A stretch of 64,000 bases of DNA from Rhodanobacter thiooxydans. GTDB lineage: Bacteria; Pseudomonadota; Gammaproteobacteria; Xanthomonadales; Rhodanobacteraceae. Below, piece by piece: positions 44,853 to 53,773 of this stretch (positions within the stretch are counted from its first letter, which is position 1; every line of letters begins with the position of its first letter). The DNA is taken from NCBI RefSeq assembly GCF_030291135.1, contig NZ_CP127409.1, positions 1,674,001-1,738,000 on the forward strand, read 5' to 3'. Made by a program: the position numbers and the translations under genes. Under the pieces are notes generated by a model. It was not told the origin of the DNA, searched no databases, and saw only the letters and a list, made by a program, of their open reading frames with translations.

Positions 44853-46159
44853 GCGGTCGCCTGGACTGGAGCAGCCGGTCGAACGGCCCGCTGCATGGCA
44901 ACGTGCGCGTGCCCGGTGACAAGTCGGTGTCGCACCGCGCGCTGATGCTGGCGGCGATCGCCGACGGCGACTCGCGCATCCGCGGCTTCCTCGAAGGCGA
45001 GGACACCCGCGCCACCGCCGCCGTGCTGGCGCAGCTCGGCGTGCGCATCGACACGCCGTCGCCCGGCGAACGCGTGGTGCACGGCACGGGTCTGCACGGC
45101 CTGCGCGGCACGACGCAAGCGCTGGATTGCGGCAACGCCGGTACCGGCATGCGCCTGCTGACCGGCTTGCTGGCCGGGCAGGCGTTCGACAGCACCCTGG
45201 TCGGCGACGCCTCGCTGTCGAAGCGGCCGATGCGCCGGGTGACCGGGCCGCTGGCGCTGATGGGTGCGCATATCGACACACATGATGGCCTGCCGCCGTT
45301 GCACGTGCACGGCGGCCAGCCGTTGCAGGGTATTCGCTACCAACTGCCGGTGGCCAGCGCGCAGGTGAAGTCCGCGCTGCTGCTGGCTGGCCTGTATGCG
45401 GCGGGCGACACCGAGATCATCGAGCCGCATCCGACCCGCGACTACACCGAGCGCATGCTGGCCGCGTTCGGCTGGCCGATCGCGTTCGCGCCGGGCCGGG
45501 CGAAACTGTCGGGCCATCACGCGCTGCGTGCCACCGACGTCGAGGTGCCGGCCGACTTTTCCTCGGCGGCGTTCTTCTTGGTCGCCGCCAGCATCGTGCC
45601 GGGTTCGCAACTGCACCTGCCGGCGGTGGGCCTCAATCCGCGCCGCACCGGCCTGTTGCAGGCGTTGCGTCTGATGGGTGCGGACATCACGATCGAACAG
45701 GAGCGCGAGGCCGGCGGCGAGCCGGTCGGCGACCTGGTGGTGCGCCACGCGCCGTTGCATGGCGTCGAGCTGCCCGAGGCGCTGGTGCCGGACATGATCG
45801 ACGAATTTCCCGCGCTGTTCATCGCCGCCGCGGTGGCCAGCGGCACCACGGTCATCCGCGGCGCGGCCGAGTTGCGGGTGAAGGAATCCGATCGCATCGC
45901 CAGCATGGCCACTGGCCTGCGCGTACTCGGCGCGGCGATCGAGGAAACGCCGGACGGTGCGATCATCCACGGTGGCCGGCTGGGTGGCGGCACGGTGGAG
46001 AGCCATCTGGACCATCGCATCGCGATGAGTTTCGCGGTGGCTGGCCTGGTCGCTGCCGGACCGGTGCGCATCGATGACTGCAGCCATGTCGCCACGTCCT
46101 TCCCCGGCTTTCTGGAGCTGGCCAACGGCTGCGGTTTCGCCTTGCAGGCCGTGGCCTGA
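44849..46159 (+). CDS. aroA: 3-phosphoshikimate 1-carboxyvinyltransferase (EPSP synthase)
   Basis: A 436-residue enzyme. The start is a TTG at 44849 overlapping the pheA stop, reading [17 protein letters not shown]; no ATG or GTG lies between the stop and the first family motif. It carries [58 protein letters not shown] and the signature [15 protein letters not shown]. The GNAGTGMR form, with Ala in GNAGT, is the class-I-like type. It makes EPSP on the way to chorismate. Confidence 0.94.
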   Translation: MSGRLDWSSRSNGPLHGNVRVPGDKSVSHRALMLAAIADGDSRIRGFLEGEDTRATAAVLAQLGVRIDTPSPGERVVHGTGLHGLRGTTQALDCGNAGTGMRLLTGLLAGQAFDSTLVGDASLSKRPMRRVTGPLALMGAHIDTHDGLPPLHVHGGQPLQGIRYQLPVASAQVKSALLLAGLYAAGDTEIIEPHPTRDYTERMLAAFGWPIAFAPGRAKLSGHHALRATDVEVPADFSSAAFFLVAASIVPGSQLHLPAVGLNPRRTGLLQALRLMGADITIEQEREAGGEPVGDLVVRHAPLHGVELPEALVPDMIDEFPALFIAAAVASGTTVIRGAAELRVKESDRIASMATGLRVLGAAIEETPDGAIIHGGRLGGGTVESHLDHRIAMSFAVAGLVAAGPVRIDDCSHVATSFPGFLELANGCGFALQAVA

Positions 46160-46185
46160 CATCCCACTCACTGACCGGGACTACC

Positions 46186-46965
46186 ATGTCCGACATCGTG
46201 CCTCCATTCATCGTCGCCATTCCCGCCCGCTACGGCTCGACCCGGCTTCCGGCCAAGCCGCTGCGCGAGATCGACGGCGTGCCAATGGTGGTGCGGGTGG
46301 CACAACGTGCACTGCAGGCCGGCGCCAGCCAGGTGGTGGTGGCGGTCGACGATGAACGCATTGCCGCCGCGCTGGCCGGCCAGCGCGGCGTGGACATCTG
46401 CATGACCCGCAGCGACCACGCCTCGGGCAGCGACCGCCTGGCCGAGTGCGCACGGCACTATCGCTGGGCCGACGACAGCATCGTGGTGAACCTGCAGGGC
46501 GACGAACCGTTCGCGCCGGCCGCCGGCATCCGTGCGGTGGCGCAGGCGCTGGCCGGCGACGACGCGCCGATGGCGACCCTGGCCACGCCGATCATCGACG
46601 CCGAGGAACTGTTCGACCCGAACGTGGTGAAGCTGGTGCGCGCTGCCAATGGCCGCGCGCTGTACTTCAGCCGCGCGCCGCTGCCGTGGGCGCGCGATGC
46701 GTTCGCCATCGACCGCCACGCGCTGCCGTCCGGCTCGCCGTTCCTGCGGCATATCGGCATCTACGCCTACCGCGCCGGTTTCCTCGACCGCTACAGCCGC
46801 CTGCCGCGCACGCCGCTGGAGCAGACCGAATCGCTGGAACAACTGCGCGTGCTGGAGCACGGCCATGCGATCGCGGTGCGGCTGACCCCGGAGCCGTTCC
46901 CGCCTGGCATCGACACCGAAGCGGACCTGCTGCGCGCGGAACAGTGGTTGCGCACGCAGCACTGA
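46186..46965 (+). CDS. kdsB: 3-deoxy-manno-octulosonate cytidylyltransferase
   Basis: A 259-residue nucleotidyltransferase: [19 protein letters not shown] for CTP binding, [35 protein letters not shown] with the metal aspartate, and YFSRAPLPW and [12 protein letters not shown]. It activates Kdo for lipopolysaccharide, so the host is Gram-negative. It follows aroA by 26 nt. Confidence 0.96.
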   Translation: MSDIVPPFIVAIPARYGSTRLPAKPLREIDGVPMVVRVAQRALQAGASQVVVAVDDERIAAALAGQRGVDICMTRSDHASGSDRLAECARHYRWADDSIVVNLQGDEPFAPAAGIRAVAQALAGDDAPMATLATPIIDAEELFDPNVVKLVRAANGRALYFSRAPLPWARDAFAIDRHALPSGSPFLRHIGIYAYRAGFLDRYSRLPRTPLEQTESLEQLRVLEHGHAIAVRLTPEPFPPGIDTEADLLRAEQWLRTQH

Positions 46966-47004
46966 GCCACCATTTGTATGGGTCATCGCCGCTAGAATGA
47001 CCCC

Positions 47005-48846
47005 ATGCAGTCCACGCAACCGCTCCCCTTTGACGGCAAGGCCTTCGTCCGCACGCTTACCACCTCGCCCGGCGTCTACCGCCATTTCGACGCGGCCGGC
47101 GAGCTGCTCTACGTGGGCAAGGCGGGCAACCTCAAAAAGCGCGTCGGCAGCTATTTCCTGAAACCGCGGATGGAGCCGCGCATCGCCGCGATGGTGGCGC
47201 AGATCGCCCGCGTCGAGATCACCGTGACGCGCACCGAGGGCGAGGCGCTGCTGCTGGAATCGCAGCTGATCAAGTCGCTGAAGCCGCGCTACAACATCCT
47301 GCTGCGCGACGACAAGAGCTACCCGTACATCTATCTTTCCACCGGCGAAGACTACCCGCGGCTGGCCTTCCACCGCGGTGCGAAGAACCTGCCCGGGCGC
47401 TACTTCGGGCCGTACCCGAGCGTCTACGCGGTGCGCGAGAGCCTCAACCTGATGCAGAAGCTGTTCAAGGTGCGCCAGTGCGAGGACAGCTACTTCCGCA
47501 ACCGCACGCGGCCGTGCCTGCTGTACCAGATCGGCCGCTGCAGCGCGCCGTGCGTGGGGCTGATCAGCGTGGAGGACTACCGCAACGACGTGCGCCATGC
47601 CGAGATGTTCCTGGAAGGGCGCAGCAACGCGGTGATCGACGAGCTGGCCGAGGCGATGGAACAGGCCAGCAAGTCACTGCAATTCGAGCGCGCGGCGAAG
47701 CTGCGCGACCAGGTGGCCGCGCTGCGCCAGCTGCAGGCGCAGCACCACGTGCAGGGGGCCAGTGCCGACATGGACGTGCTCGCCTGCCGCATCGAGGCGG
47801 GCATGGCCTGCGTCAGCGTGCTGTTCTTCCGCGACGGCATCAGCCTGGGCACGCGCGACTTCTTCCCGCGCCTGCCGCTGGATGCCGAGCCGGCCGATGT
47901 GCTGGCGCAGTTCATCGCGCAGTACTACCTGGATCGGCCGGTGCCGCGCGAGCTGATCCTGGGCGAGACGTTGGCCGACCAGCAGATCCTGGCCGAACTG
48001 CTGGCCCAGCAGGCCGGCCACGCGGTGGAGCTGAAATCCAGTGTGCGCGGCGAGCGTGCGCAGTTCCTGCAGATGGCCGAACGCAATGCGCAGGCCTCGC
48101 TGACCGCGCGACTGGCCAGCCGGCAGACCCTGGGCACGCGTTTCGACGACCTGCAGAAGGTGCTGGGGCTGGACGAGTCGCCCCGTCGCATCGAGTGCTT
48201 CGACATCAGCCACACCATGGGCGAACTGACCGTGGCCTCGTGCGTGGTGTTCGGCCCGGAAGGGCCGGAGAAATCGCACTACCGCCGCTTCAACATCACC
48301 GGCATCACCCCCGGCGACGACTACGCGGCGATGCATCAGGCGCTGACCCGGCGCTTCCGCAAGGTCGCCGAAGGCGAGGGCGCACGCCCGGACGTGCTGC
48401 TGATCGATGGCGGCGGCGGGCAGGTGGCGCAGGCGCTGGAGGTGCTGCGGGAACTTGGCGTCGACGGCATCGAGGTGGTGGGCGTGGCGAAAGGCCCGGG
48501 CCGGCGCGCCGGCGAGGAAACCCTGGTGCTGGCGCGGATCGAGGCAGGACATCCCGGGCGCGAGTTGCACCCGGGCTCATCGTCGCCGGCCTTGCACCTG
48601 GTCGCGGCGGTGCGTGACGAGGCGCACCGCTTCGCCATCAGCGGCCATCGCAAGCGGCGCGAGAAGGCGCGCGAACGCAGTGTGCTGGAGGATGTGCCGG
48701 GCATCGGCGCACGTCGGCGTTCCGCCCTGCTGAAGGCGTTCGGCGGCATGCAGGGCCTGGAACGCGCCGGTGTCGAGGAACTGATGCAGGTGAAAGGCAT
48801 CGATCGCGGCCTGGCCGAGCGCATCTACGCCAGCCTGCATGGCTGA
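47005..48846 (+). CDS. uvrC: UvrABC system protein C
   Basis: A 613-residue nuclease. The GIY-YIG N-domain (PGVYRHFDAAGELLYVGKAGNLKKRV, residues about 18-43) makes the 3' cut. The UVR motif (IDELAEAMEQASKSLQFERAAKLRDQ) binds UvrB. The RNase-H-like domain (IECFDISHTMGELTVASCVVF, DVLLIDGGGGQV) makes the 5' cut. Two C-terminal helix-hairpin-helix motifs follow (LEDVPGIGARRRSALLKAFGG, VKGIDRGLAERIYASL). It works in nucleotide excision repair. pgsA follows, a classic gammaproteobacterial pair. Confidence 0.97.
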   Translation: MQSTQPLPFDGKAFVRTLTTSPGVYRHFDAAGELLYVGKAGNLKKRVGSYFLKPRMEPRIAAMVAQIARVEITVTRTEGEALLLESQLIKSLKPRYNILLRDDKSYPYIYLSTGEDYPRLAFHRGAKNLPGRYFGPYPSVYAVRESLNLMQKLFKVRQCEDSYFRNRTRPCLLYQIGRCSAPCVGLISVEDYRNDVRHAEMFLEGRSNAVIDELAEAMEQASKSLQFERAAKLRDQVAALRQLQAQHHVQGASADMDVLACRIEAGMACVSVLFFRDGISLGTRDFFPRLPLDAEPADVLAQFIAQYYLDRPVPRELILGETLADQQILAELLAQQAGHAVELKSSVRGERAQFLQMAERNAQASLTARLASRQTLGTRFDDLQKVLGLDESPRRIECFDISHTMGELTVASCVVFGPEGPEKSHYRRFNITGITPGDDYAAMHQALTRRFRKVAEGEGARPDVLLIDGGGGQVAQALEVLRELGVDGIEVVGVAKGPGRRAGEETLVLARIEAGHPGRELHPGSSSPALHLVAAVRDEAHRFAISGHRKRREKARERSVLEDVPGIGARRRSALLKAFGGMQGLERAGVEELMQVKGIDRGLAERIYASLHG

Positions 48847-48918
48847 ACATCGGCGCACGCCTTCACTCGGCAGTAGCGCGCGGGCATGCGAAACTGCAAC
48901 AAATCATCGGGGCGAATC

Positions 48919-49518
48919 ATGCACATCAACCTGCCGACCTGGCTGACCCTCTTTCGCGTTGCGCTGTTGCCGGTCATGGTGGTGGTTTTCTACCTGCCGT
49001 TCCCGGGGCACAACATCACCGCGGCGATCGTGTTCGTGCTGGCGGCGGTCACCGACTGGCTCGACGGTTATCTGGCGCGGCGGATGAATCTCACCTCGGC
49101 CTTCGGCGCGTTCCTCGACCCGGTCGCCGACAAGCTGATGGTGGCGGTGACGCTGTTCCTGCTGGTCGAGTCGCATCGCGGCGGCTGGCCGGGCATCCTG
49201 ATGGCGGTGACCGCGGCGGTGATCGTGGGGCGCGAGATCAGCGTGTCGGCGTTGCGTGAGTGGATGGCCGAGATCGGCATGCGCGCCACCGTCAAGGTGG
49301 CCTTCATCGGCAAGCTGAAGACGGTGATGCAGATGGTCGCGCTGGTGGTGCTGATCGTGCAGCACGAGAAGGCCGCCGAGGCGCTGCGGCTGTACCACAT
49401 CGGCGAGGCGTTGCTGGTGATCGCCGGCGTACTCACGATCTGGTCGGGCCTGCATTACCTGCGCGCGGCGTGGCCGATCCTGAGCGCCGACGTGGTGTCG
49501 GGCAAAAGCCATAGCTGA
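48919..49518 (+). CDS. pgsA: CDP-diacylglycerol--glycerol-3-phosphate 3-phosphatidyltransferase
   Basis: A 199-residue membrane enzyme starting MHINLPTWLTLFRVALLPVM at 48919. The CDP-alcohol phosphotransferase signature is complete (DWLDGYLARRMNLTSAFGAFLDPVADKL). About five TM helices are visible. It makes phosphatidylglycerophosphate, the first step to PG and cardiolipin. Three tRNA genes follow, the same uvrC-pgsA-tRNA order as in many relatives. Confidence 0.95.
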   Translation: MHINLPTWLTLFRVALLPVMVVVFYLPFPGHNITAAIVFVLAAVTDWLDGYLARRMNLTSAFGAFLDPVADKLMVAVTLFLLVESHRGGWPGILMAVTAAVIVGREISVSALREWMAEIGMRATVKVAFIGKLKTVMQMVALVVLIVQHEKAAEALRLYHIGEALLVIAGVLTIWSGLHYLRAAWPILSADVVSGKSHS

Positions 49519-49547
49519 GCGCGGGGCCACGACGAGGCGACGCAGGC

Positions 49548-49575
49548 TTGACGATCCGCATTCACGTATTAGAAT
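49548..49575 (+). promoter_or_regulatory. Promoter of the first tRNA-Gly
   Basis: TTGACG and TAGAAT are separated by 16 nt, with a GC-rich discriminator, and the tRNA 5' end is 13 nt after the -10 box. Confidence 0.75.
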
Positions 49576-49588
49576 GCGCGGCTCCAAT

Positions 49589-49664
<76 letters not shown>

Positions 49665-49751
49665 GTTTGCACACGAAGCCCCGGCCCGCCCGGGGCTTCG
49701 TCGTATCGGCGCTTCTCCCGCATTCCGTACCGAAAACCGCTGTCGAGGCTA

Positions 49752-49779
49752 TTCACAAGCAACTCCGTTCTGCTATGAT
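49752..49779 (+). promoter_or_regulatory. Promoter of the second tRNA-Gly
   Basis: TTCACA and TATGAT are separated by 16 nt, followed by a GC-rich discriminator and the tRNA 14 nt after the -10 box. The second copy therefore seems able to be transcribed on its own. Confidence 0.65.
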
Positions 49780-49792
49780 TCGCGGCTCCGAT

Positions 49793-49868
<76 letters not shown>

Positions 49869-49952
49869 GTTTTCAAGCAGAACCTCGGCTCACCGGGGTT
49901 TTGTTTTTTAGAGGCAACTTGCGATCATCATGGTCGCGATGCACCAAGCAAT

Positions 49953-50026
49953 GGCCAGGTGGCAGAGTGGTCATGCAGCGGACTGCAAATCCGCGTACGC
50001 CGGTTCGATTCCGACCTTGGCCTCCA
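49953..50026 (+). tRNA. tRNA-Cys (anticodon GCA)
   Basis: A 74-nt cloverleaf: acceptor GGCCAGG/CCTTGGCC-type with TCCA encoded, anticodon stem GCGGA/TCCGC with loop CTGCAAA, T loop GTTCGATTC. Confidence 0.95.
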
Positions 50027-50057
50027 TTGCGCAACCGGTTGTCATGCAGCCGCTGGA

Positions 50058-50081
50058 AACCCGCCCTCGGCGGGTTTTTTT
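50058..50081 (+). terminator. Rho-independent terminator after tRNA-Cys
   Basis: Stem aacccgcc/ggcgggtt with a 3-nt loop, followed by a run of T residues. It lies about 30 nt past the tRNA. Confidence 0.88.
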
Positions 50082-50339
50082 GTGCCGCAAGACAGGCGCC
50101 ACGAACGGTGGGTTTTCGTTTGCCCGTGCTTCGTGGACAAACGCTGCTCGCGGCAACTTGCCGTGGTGGCGCAGCCATTTTGCACTTGCGGCAGGCAGCC
50201 GGACCGTCGATCGCGTCGCTGCAGCGCTTTTTTTGCGGTTTTTGGCGTTCGACCCGTTGGCGTCATCGCCGAATTCCCCTACATTCAGCGTGCCGCGAGG
50301 CATACGAACCAATCACCATATATCCACGAGGGGAAACCC
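50082..50339. other. Intergenic leader of the HU-like gene
   Basis: About 260 bp without a coding frame that looks real; overlapping open frames are shadows. It must hold the promoter of the HU-like gene, but no near-consensus pair stands out. Confidence 0.4.
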
Positions 50340-50720
50340 ATGGCAAAGACGCAGAAAGCAGCTGCAAAGAGCAAGCCGGCATCCAAGGCCGCACCCGCCG
50401 CACCCAAGCCGATCAAGGAAGTCCTGAACAAGTCCAGCCTGGTGGCGCACATCGCCGATGCCAGCGGTGTGGTGGCCAAGGACGTGCGTGCCGTGCTGGC
50501 AGCGCTGGAAGGCGCGGTGGCCGGTTCGGTGCACAAGAAGGGCGCCGGCTCGTTCCAGCTGCCTGGCCTGCTGAAGATCACCGCGGTGAGCGTGCCGGCC
50601 AAGCCGAAGCGCAAGGGTATCAACCCGTTCACCAAGGAAGAGCAGTGGTTCGCGGCCAAGCCGGCGTCGGTCAAGGTCAAGATCCGCCCGCTGAAGAAGC
50701 TGAAGGACGCGGCGGCCTGA
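50340..50720 (+). CDS. HU/IHF-like DNA-binding protein with a basic N-terminal tail
   Basis: A 126-residue protein. Residues 1-25 are a Lys/Ala/Pro-rich tail (MAKTQKAAAKSKPASKAAPA). Residues about 26-118 carry the HU fold (LNKSSLVAHIADASGVVAKDVRAVLAALEGAVAGSVHKKGAGSFQLPGLLKI), with the DNA-binding arm region KRKGINPFTKEEQWFAAKPASVKVKIRPLKKL. The GINPFTKE.. arm is the variant found in Xanthomonadales HU-like proteins. It is probably an abundant nucleoid protein. The start has gagggg 8 nt upstream. Confidence 0.88.
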   Translation: MAKTQKAAAKSKPASKAAPAAPKPIKEVLNKSSLVAHIADASGVVAKDVRAVLAALEGAVAGSVHKKGAGSFQLPGLLKITAVSVPAKPKRKGINPFTKEEQWFAAKPASVKVKIRPLKKLKDAAA

Positions 50721-50750
50721 TATCGTCGGTTCACCGACACCCGCAATCGA

Positions 50751-50784
50751 AAGTGCGGTGGCTTGTCCGCCGCACTTTTTTTGT
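50751..50784 (+). terminator. Rho-independent terminator of the HU-like gene
   Basis: An 11-bp stem (aagtgcggtgg/ccgccgcactt, one G-U pair) with loop cttgt and a following T-run. Confidence 0.9.
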
Positions 50785-50810
50785 GGGCGACGCAATTTGA
50801 TGGATGAGGT

Positions 50811-50868
50811 GGCGTGCCCGGACCCGGGATCGAACCGGGATACCCGTGATGGTGAGGGATTTTAAGTC
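50811..50868 (-). repeat. attL: displaced 3' half of tRNA-Leu(TAA) with 15-bp core
   Basis: On the minus strand this begins with the anticodon stem-loop sequence gacttaaaatccctc (core 50854-50868), continues through a variable arm and an intact T arm (CCGGG, TTCGATC, CCCGGG) and ends TCCGGGC like a tRNA acceptor. There is no 5' half. The 15-bp core is repeated exactly at 60207-60221 inside the functional tRNA-Leu gene. It marks the left end of the integrated element. Confidence 0.85.
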
Positions 50869-51079
50869 GCAGGGGGTGGTTGTTGCCGACAGTTGAAGGC
50901 GTTTAGCTTCAATGGGTTATCTGTTGACTACCGTTGCTGATTGCTGGCGATTCTCAGCTTCCGTGTCCCGCCAGTGTCCCACGGGTTCCCGTTGAGGGTG
51001 GCGCGTCGATCGCTGCAACCTAGCGCGGCGACTTCGGCCGGAGTAGCCTCGAACGCTGGGGAAATTCAGGGGAACACGG

Positions 51080-51424
51080 ATGAAGATTCTTGCAGGCTTC
51101 GCGGTTATCGGTGCGCTCGCTGGGTGCAGCACGTACCAGGCGCACAGTAACCTCGCCACACCTTACGCAGCTACGAACGCCAGCCGCGTTCAGATCCTCT
51201 ATTCCCCGCCGCAGCGGGCCTATGAGTCGATCGGCATCGTCTCCGCCAAGCGGTACAAGCCCGGCTGGACTGATCCGACAGTGAGCGATGCCATTCCGCA
51301 ACTGCAGGCTGCAGGTGCGGAGATTGGCGCGGATGCCGTGATTGTCCGCAACGATCAACGGCTGAATGATCGGCACGTTGTCGTTGAAGGCGAAGCGATC
51401 AGGTTCACGTCCAAGGCGCAGTAG
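51080..51424 (+). CDS. Small lipoprotein, element cargo
   Basis: A 114-residue protein with a lipoprotein signal (MKILAGFAVIGALAGCSTYQ, lipobox LAGC, Cys16). The rest includes SRVQILYSPPQRAYESIGIVSAKRY and LQAAGAEIGADAVIVRND, reminiscent of small heavy-metal-binding/YbjQ-like beta-alpha proteins, but I cannot assign a family firmly. It is the only plus-strand gene of the element, beside attL, and converges on the next lipoprotein gene. Confidence 0.72.
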   Translation: MKILAGFAVIGALAGCSTYQAHSNLATPYAATNASRVQILYSPPQRAYESIGIVSAKRYKPGWTDPTVSDAIPQLQAAGAEIGADAVIVRNDQRLNDRHVVVEGEAIRFTSKAQ

Positions 51425-51435
51425 CTCCCAAGAAA

Positions 51436-51459
51436 AACGCCACCCGCAACGGTGGCGTT
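51436..51459. terminator. Shared terminator between the two convergent lipoprotein genes
   Basis: Stem aacgccacc/ggtggcgtt with a 6-nt loop and A residues on the left side (U-run for the minus transcript). Confidence 0.75.
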
Positions 51460-51469
51460 GGTGTCAGAT

Positions 51470-51784
51470 CTAATCGCCACAGAAGGTGTTCCACTTCGGA
51501 CGGAATAGCTTGTCGTCCGGCCTATCGAGATGAATGTCATATCCGTACTTGTCGGAAACGAATCTTTCGTACCCGACGTACGCACCATAGGCGTTCTTGG
51601 CGTTGACCTCGCCGCACAGATACGTGTCCCCTTGGTACACCGATTCGCGAAGGCCGCGAAGCTGCACAGTGTCCGGGTCGCGCATCATGTTGCGGAGCTT
51701 CCCAAGTGGTTCGCTGTACTTCGATTCGATCGAGCACCCCGCGAGTATCAACACCGCGAGTGCAGCAGCAACAATCCTTTTCAT
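51470..51784 (-). CDS. Small lipoprotein, element cargo
   Basis: A 104-residue protein (MKRIVAAALAVLILAGCSIE, lipobox LAGC). It continues KLRNMMRDPDTVQLRGLRES, DTYLCGEVNAKNAYGAYVGYERFVSD and ends KWNTFCGD. The MRDPDTVQLR..CGEVNAKNxYGAYVGY pattern recurs in small phage/bacterial lipoproteins of unknown role. It is on the same strand as the satellite operon but 147 nt past its last gene. Confidence 0.75.
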   Translation of the reverse strand: MKRIVAAALAVLILAGCSIESKYSEPLGKLRNMMRDPDTVQLRGLRESVYQGDTYLCGEVNAKNAYGAYVGYERFVSDKYGYDIHLDRPDDKLFRPKWNTFCGD

Positions 51785-51931
51785 CGTATCCCCCTGTTTT
51801 GCGCCGTTGCAGCGCCAAGGGATGATAACAAGCGTCCCGGTCATCGGTTCCACCTGACGCTGGTCGGCTCGGGCCAGACTCGCGGGACGGGGATAGCTTG
51901 GCGCGGCGTGCTGGTGCGTAGGTGCGTGCCT

Positions 51932-52309
51932 TCAGTCGAAGTCGCCGCGTTCTGGCTTCGGTGGTGCGGCGCTGACGCGGCTGGCGTCTGCCGGGGATAA
52001 GCCCAGCTTCGAGAGCATCATTTCCATGCGTGCCAGGAGCGCTGGCGGCATCTTGGCGGCGCCTTCCGTCTTGAACAGCACATATAGCTCGGCGGCCACT
52101 TCCAGATATACCCGGTCGCGCTTCTGCAGAGTGCCGGCGGGCGCGGTGCTGGCGATGTAGTCCCACGCTTTCTTGAACGTCCAGTTTCCGCCACGTTTCG
52201 GCGCTGAACCCAGCGGTTCCGATAGCGGATCTGACCTGCGGCGGCTCGGATCATGCTGGAAGCTGCCGCGTAGCTCTAGGATGTTCGATGCAGTTCGCGG
52301 GCGGGCCAT
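51932..52309 (-). CDS. Phage terminase small subunit-like protein
   Basis: A 125-residue protein, MARPRTASNILELRGSFQHDPSRRRSDP..., matching the start of P27/TerS-type small terminases (LELRG.F..NP.R motif), followed by a helical region (WDYIASTAPAGTLQKRDRVYLEVAAELYVLF). TerS would recognise a pac/cos site on element DNA. No large terminase gene accompanies it, so packaging would need a helper's TerL. It is the last gene of the capsid segment. Confidence 0.68.
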   Translation of the reverse strand: MARPRTASNILELRGSFQHDPSRRRSDPLSEPLGSAPKRGGNWTFKKAWDYIASTAPAGTLQKRDRVYLEVAAELYVLFKTEGAAKMPPALLARMEMMLSKLGLSPADASRVSAAPPKPERGDFD

Positions 52310-52312
52310 CGG

Positions 52313-52483
52313 TCAATTCCTGTTTTGCGGACGCGTGAATCTGGCTGCCGACGCGGTCCCCGGTGCGATGATCGGGAGGTTTGACTCCGCCCTCCGGGGG
52401 CCTGTAGCTGCAGCGCGTGCATCGGGTCGCGTTGGGTAGGTTGCCCCCGCACCGTTCGCGGCGGCCGGGGGCTTGGGTTGCAT
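52313..52483 (-). CDS. Possible 56-residue ORF coupled to the small-terminase gene
   Basis: An ATG frame (MQPKPPAAANGAGATYPTRP ...) ends 3 nt before the small-terminase ATG, so its stop lies in that gene's ribosome-binding site (aggaatt), as in translational coupling. The product is Ala/Pro/Arg-rich with no recognised domain. It may be chance; the capsid-to-terminase gap (52310-52607) is otherwise empty. Confidence 0.25.
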   Translation of the reverse strand: MQPKPPAAANGAGATYPTRPDARAAATGPRRAESNLPIIAPGTASAARFTRPQNRN

Positions 52484-52607
52484 GTCTCGGGAGAACTAGG
52501 CCCTACCATGCTGCTGGTGTTGTTTGTCATCGCACCACCGCCAGCTGTGCGCGTCGGGCCGGCCAATGAGGATCTGCGCACCGGACACCGCTTACTGCGC
52601 TTGTCTG

Positions 52608-53759
52608 TTACGTGGTCGGCACCAGCGCCACCTTGAGCACCGCACCGGGACTGAAGACGGCCAGACCGGCGCGCAACTCGGCGAGCGTGGTGACCATGTT
52701 CGTGGTGAAGTTCGTACCGTCCTCACGGCTGCTCATCACGCTTACTTCTTGACGATCCAGCAGCGCCAGCTGCGAGCCGTCGAGTACCAGCGCAGTGCCA
52801 GCAGCAAGCGACGGGCTGGTGACTACGGGGACGGACCAGAGCGACGGGGGCGCCGGGTTGCGTGCGCTGCCCAGGACGTACTGACCGTTCGTGGTGGAAC
52901 GTTCGCGCTGAATCGAACCCCAGTCGCTCGGCGACAGCACAATCACGGATGCCTGCCAGCCATTGCTGTCCAGTTCGTCCAGTGCTTCGCCGATCATGTC
53001 CGCGGGTGCGGTGGCGCTGGTGGTGGCCGCGGTCGCGTAGGCAAGCAAGCCCTTGATGCGATCGGTCGCATTGCCGGCGCCATTGATCAGCAGGTTTTCC
53101 AGCTTCGCCATGCAGCCATAGCCCAGCAGGTTATCCAGCTGATAGGCGAGCTGCGGCGCGTCTTCAGTCACCTGCAAACTGGAGCGTACGAACGCGGCGA
53201 CAGTCGCAATCTGGCTGGTGACGATCGTCGTGGCAACGGTCTGCTCGGCTTTCGTGTCGCCTTCCTTCGATTGCACCGCGGCCGCATTGGTGAAGCCGGT
53301 CAGCTGCATGTACTCGAACGCGGCTGCACTCACCGGCAGCACGCGCAACGCGTCGATCAGCGACAAGCGCCGCTGCGGCTGATTCCAGAGATTGCTGACG
53401 TCGCGGTTCGGCTGGACGTTGTAATCCTGATTGCCCGACGACTGACCGACGCCGGCGTTGTTGATGGCTTTGGTCAGCGTCTTGATGCCGCCGGTCTTGA
53501 GCGTCACGCGGCCAGTGCCGGGCGCACCGTCGCGCATGGCCTGCATCTGCGCCGACTTGATGAACTCACCGGACACGGACGGTGCCGCGTCGATGTTGCC
53601 GGTGTACGCGCCGCGGCCCTTCAAGGCTGCGACTTCCTGCTCGATACCGGCCAGGCGCTCCGCGGCTTCGCTCTGCTGCGCGCTCAGGGCGTGCTGCGCT
53701 TTGGTGAATTTCTCGCTGTGCTCATTGATCGCGGCGAGGATGACGTCTTGGTTTTCCAT
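52608..53759 (-). CDS. HK97-family phage major capsid protein
   Basis: A 383-residue protein. Residues 1-70 are a coiled-coil delta/scaffold-like domain (EHSEKFTKAQHALSAQQSEAAERLAGIEQEVAALK), which prohead protease would remove. The rest shows the HK97 fold pattern: QRRLSLIDALRVLPVSAAAFEYMQL, VAAFVRSSLQVTEDAPQLAYQLDNLLGYGCMAKLENLLINGAG, ASVIVLSPSDWGSIQRERSTTNGQYVLG and LWSVPVVTSPSLAAGTALVLDGSQ. It starts 14 nt after the protease gene, the usual order. It gives the element its own shell protein. Confidence 0.93.
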   Translation of the reverse strand: MENQDVILAAINEHSEKFTKAQHALSAQQSEAAERLAGIEQEVAALKGRGAYTGNIDAAPSVSGEFIKSAQMQAMRDGAPGTGRVTLKTGGIKTLTKAINNAGVGQSSGNQDYNVQPNRDVSNLWNQPQRRLSLIDALRVLPVSAAAFEYMQLTGFTNAAAVQSKEGDTKAEQTVATTIVTSQIATVAAFVRSSLQVTEDAPQLAYQLDNLLGYGCMAKLENLLINGAGNATDRIKGLLAYATAATTSATAPADMIGEALDELDSNGWQASVIVLSPSDWGSIQRERSTTNGQYVLGSARNPAPPSLWSVPVVTSPSLAAGTALVLDGSQLALLDRQEVSVMSSREDGTNFTTNMVTTLAELRAGLAVFSPGAVLKVALVPTT

Positions 53760-53773
53760 CGGGGTATTCCTTT

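Noticed and set aside
50811..50868. A second functional tRNA-Leu at the left end of the element
   Set aside because: Only the 3' half is present; the acceptor 5' strand and D arm are missing.
52313..52560. A Cys-containing frame (RCGG...CTRC) in the capsid-terminase gap as a zinc-finger activator of the Ogr/Delta type
   Set aside because: No proper start, incomplete cysteine spacing, and the frame runs into the terminase gene; probably chance.
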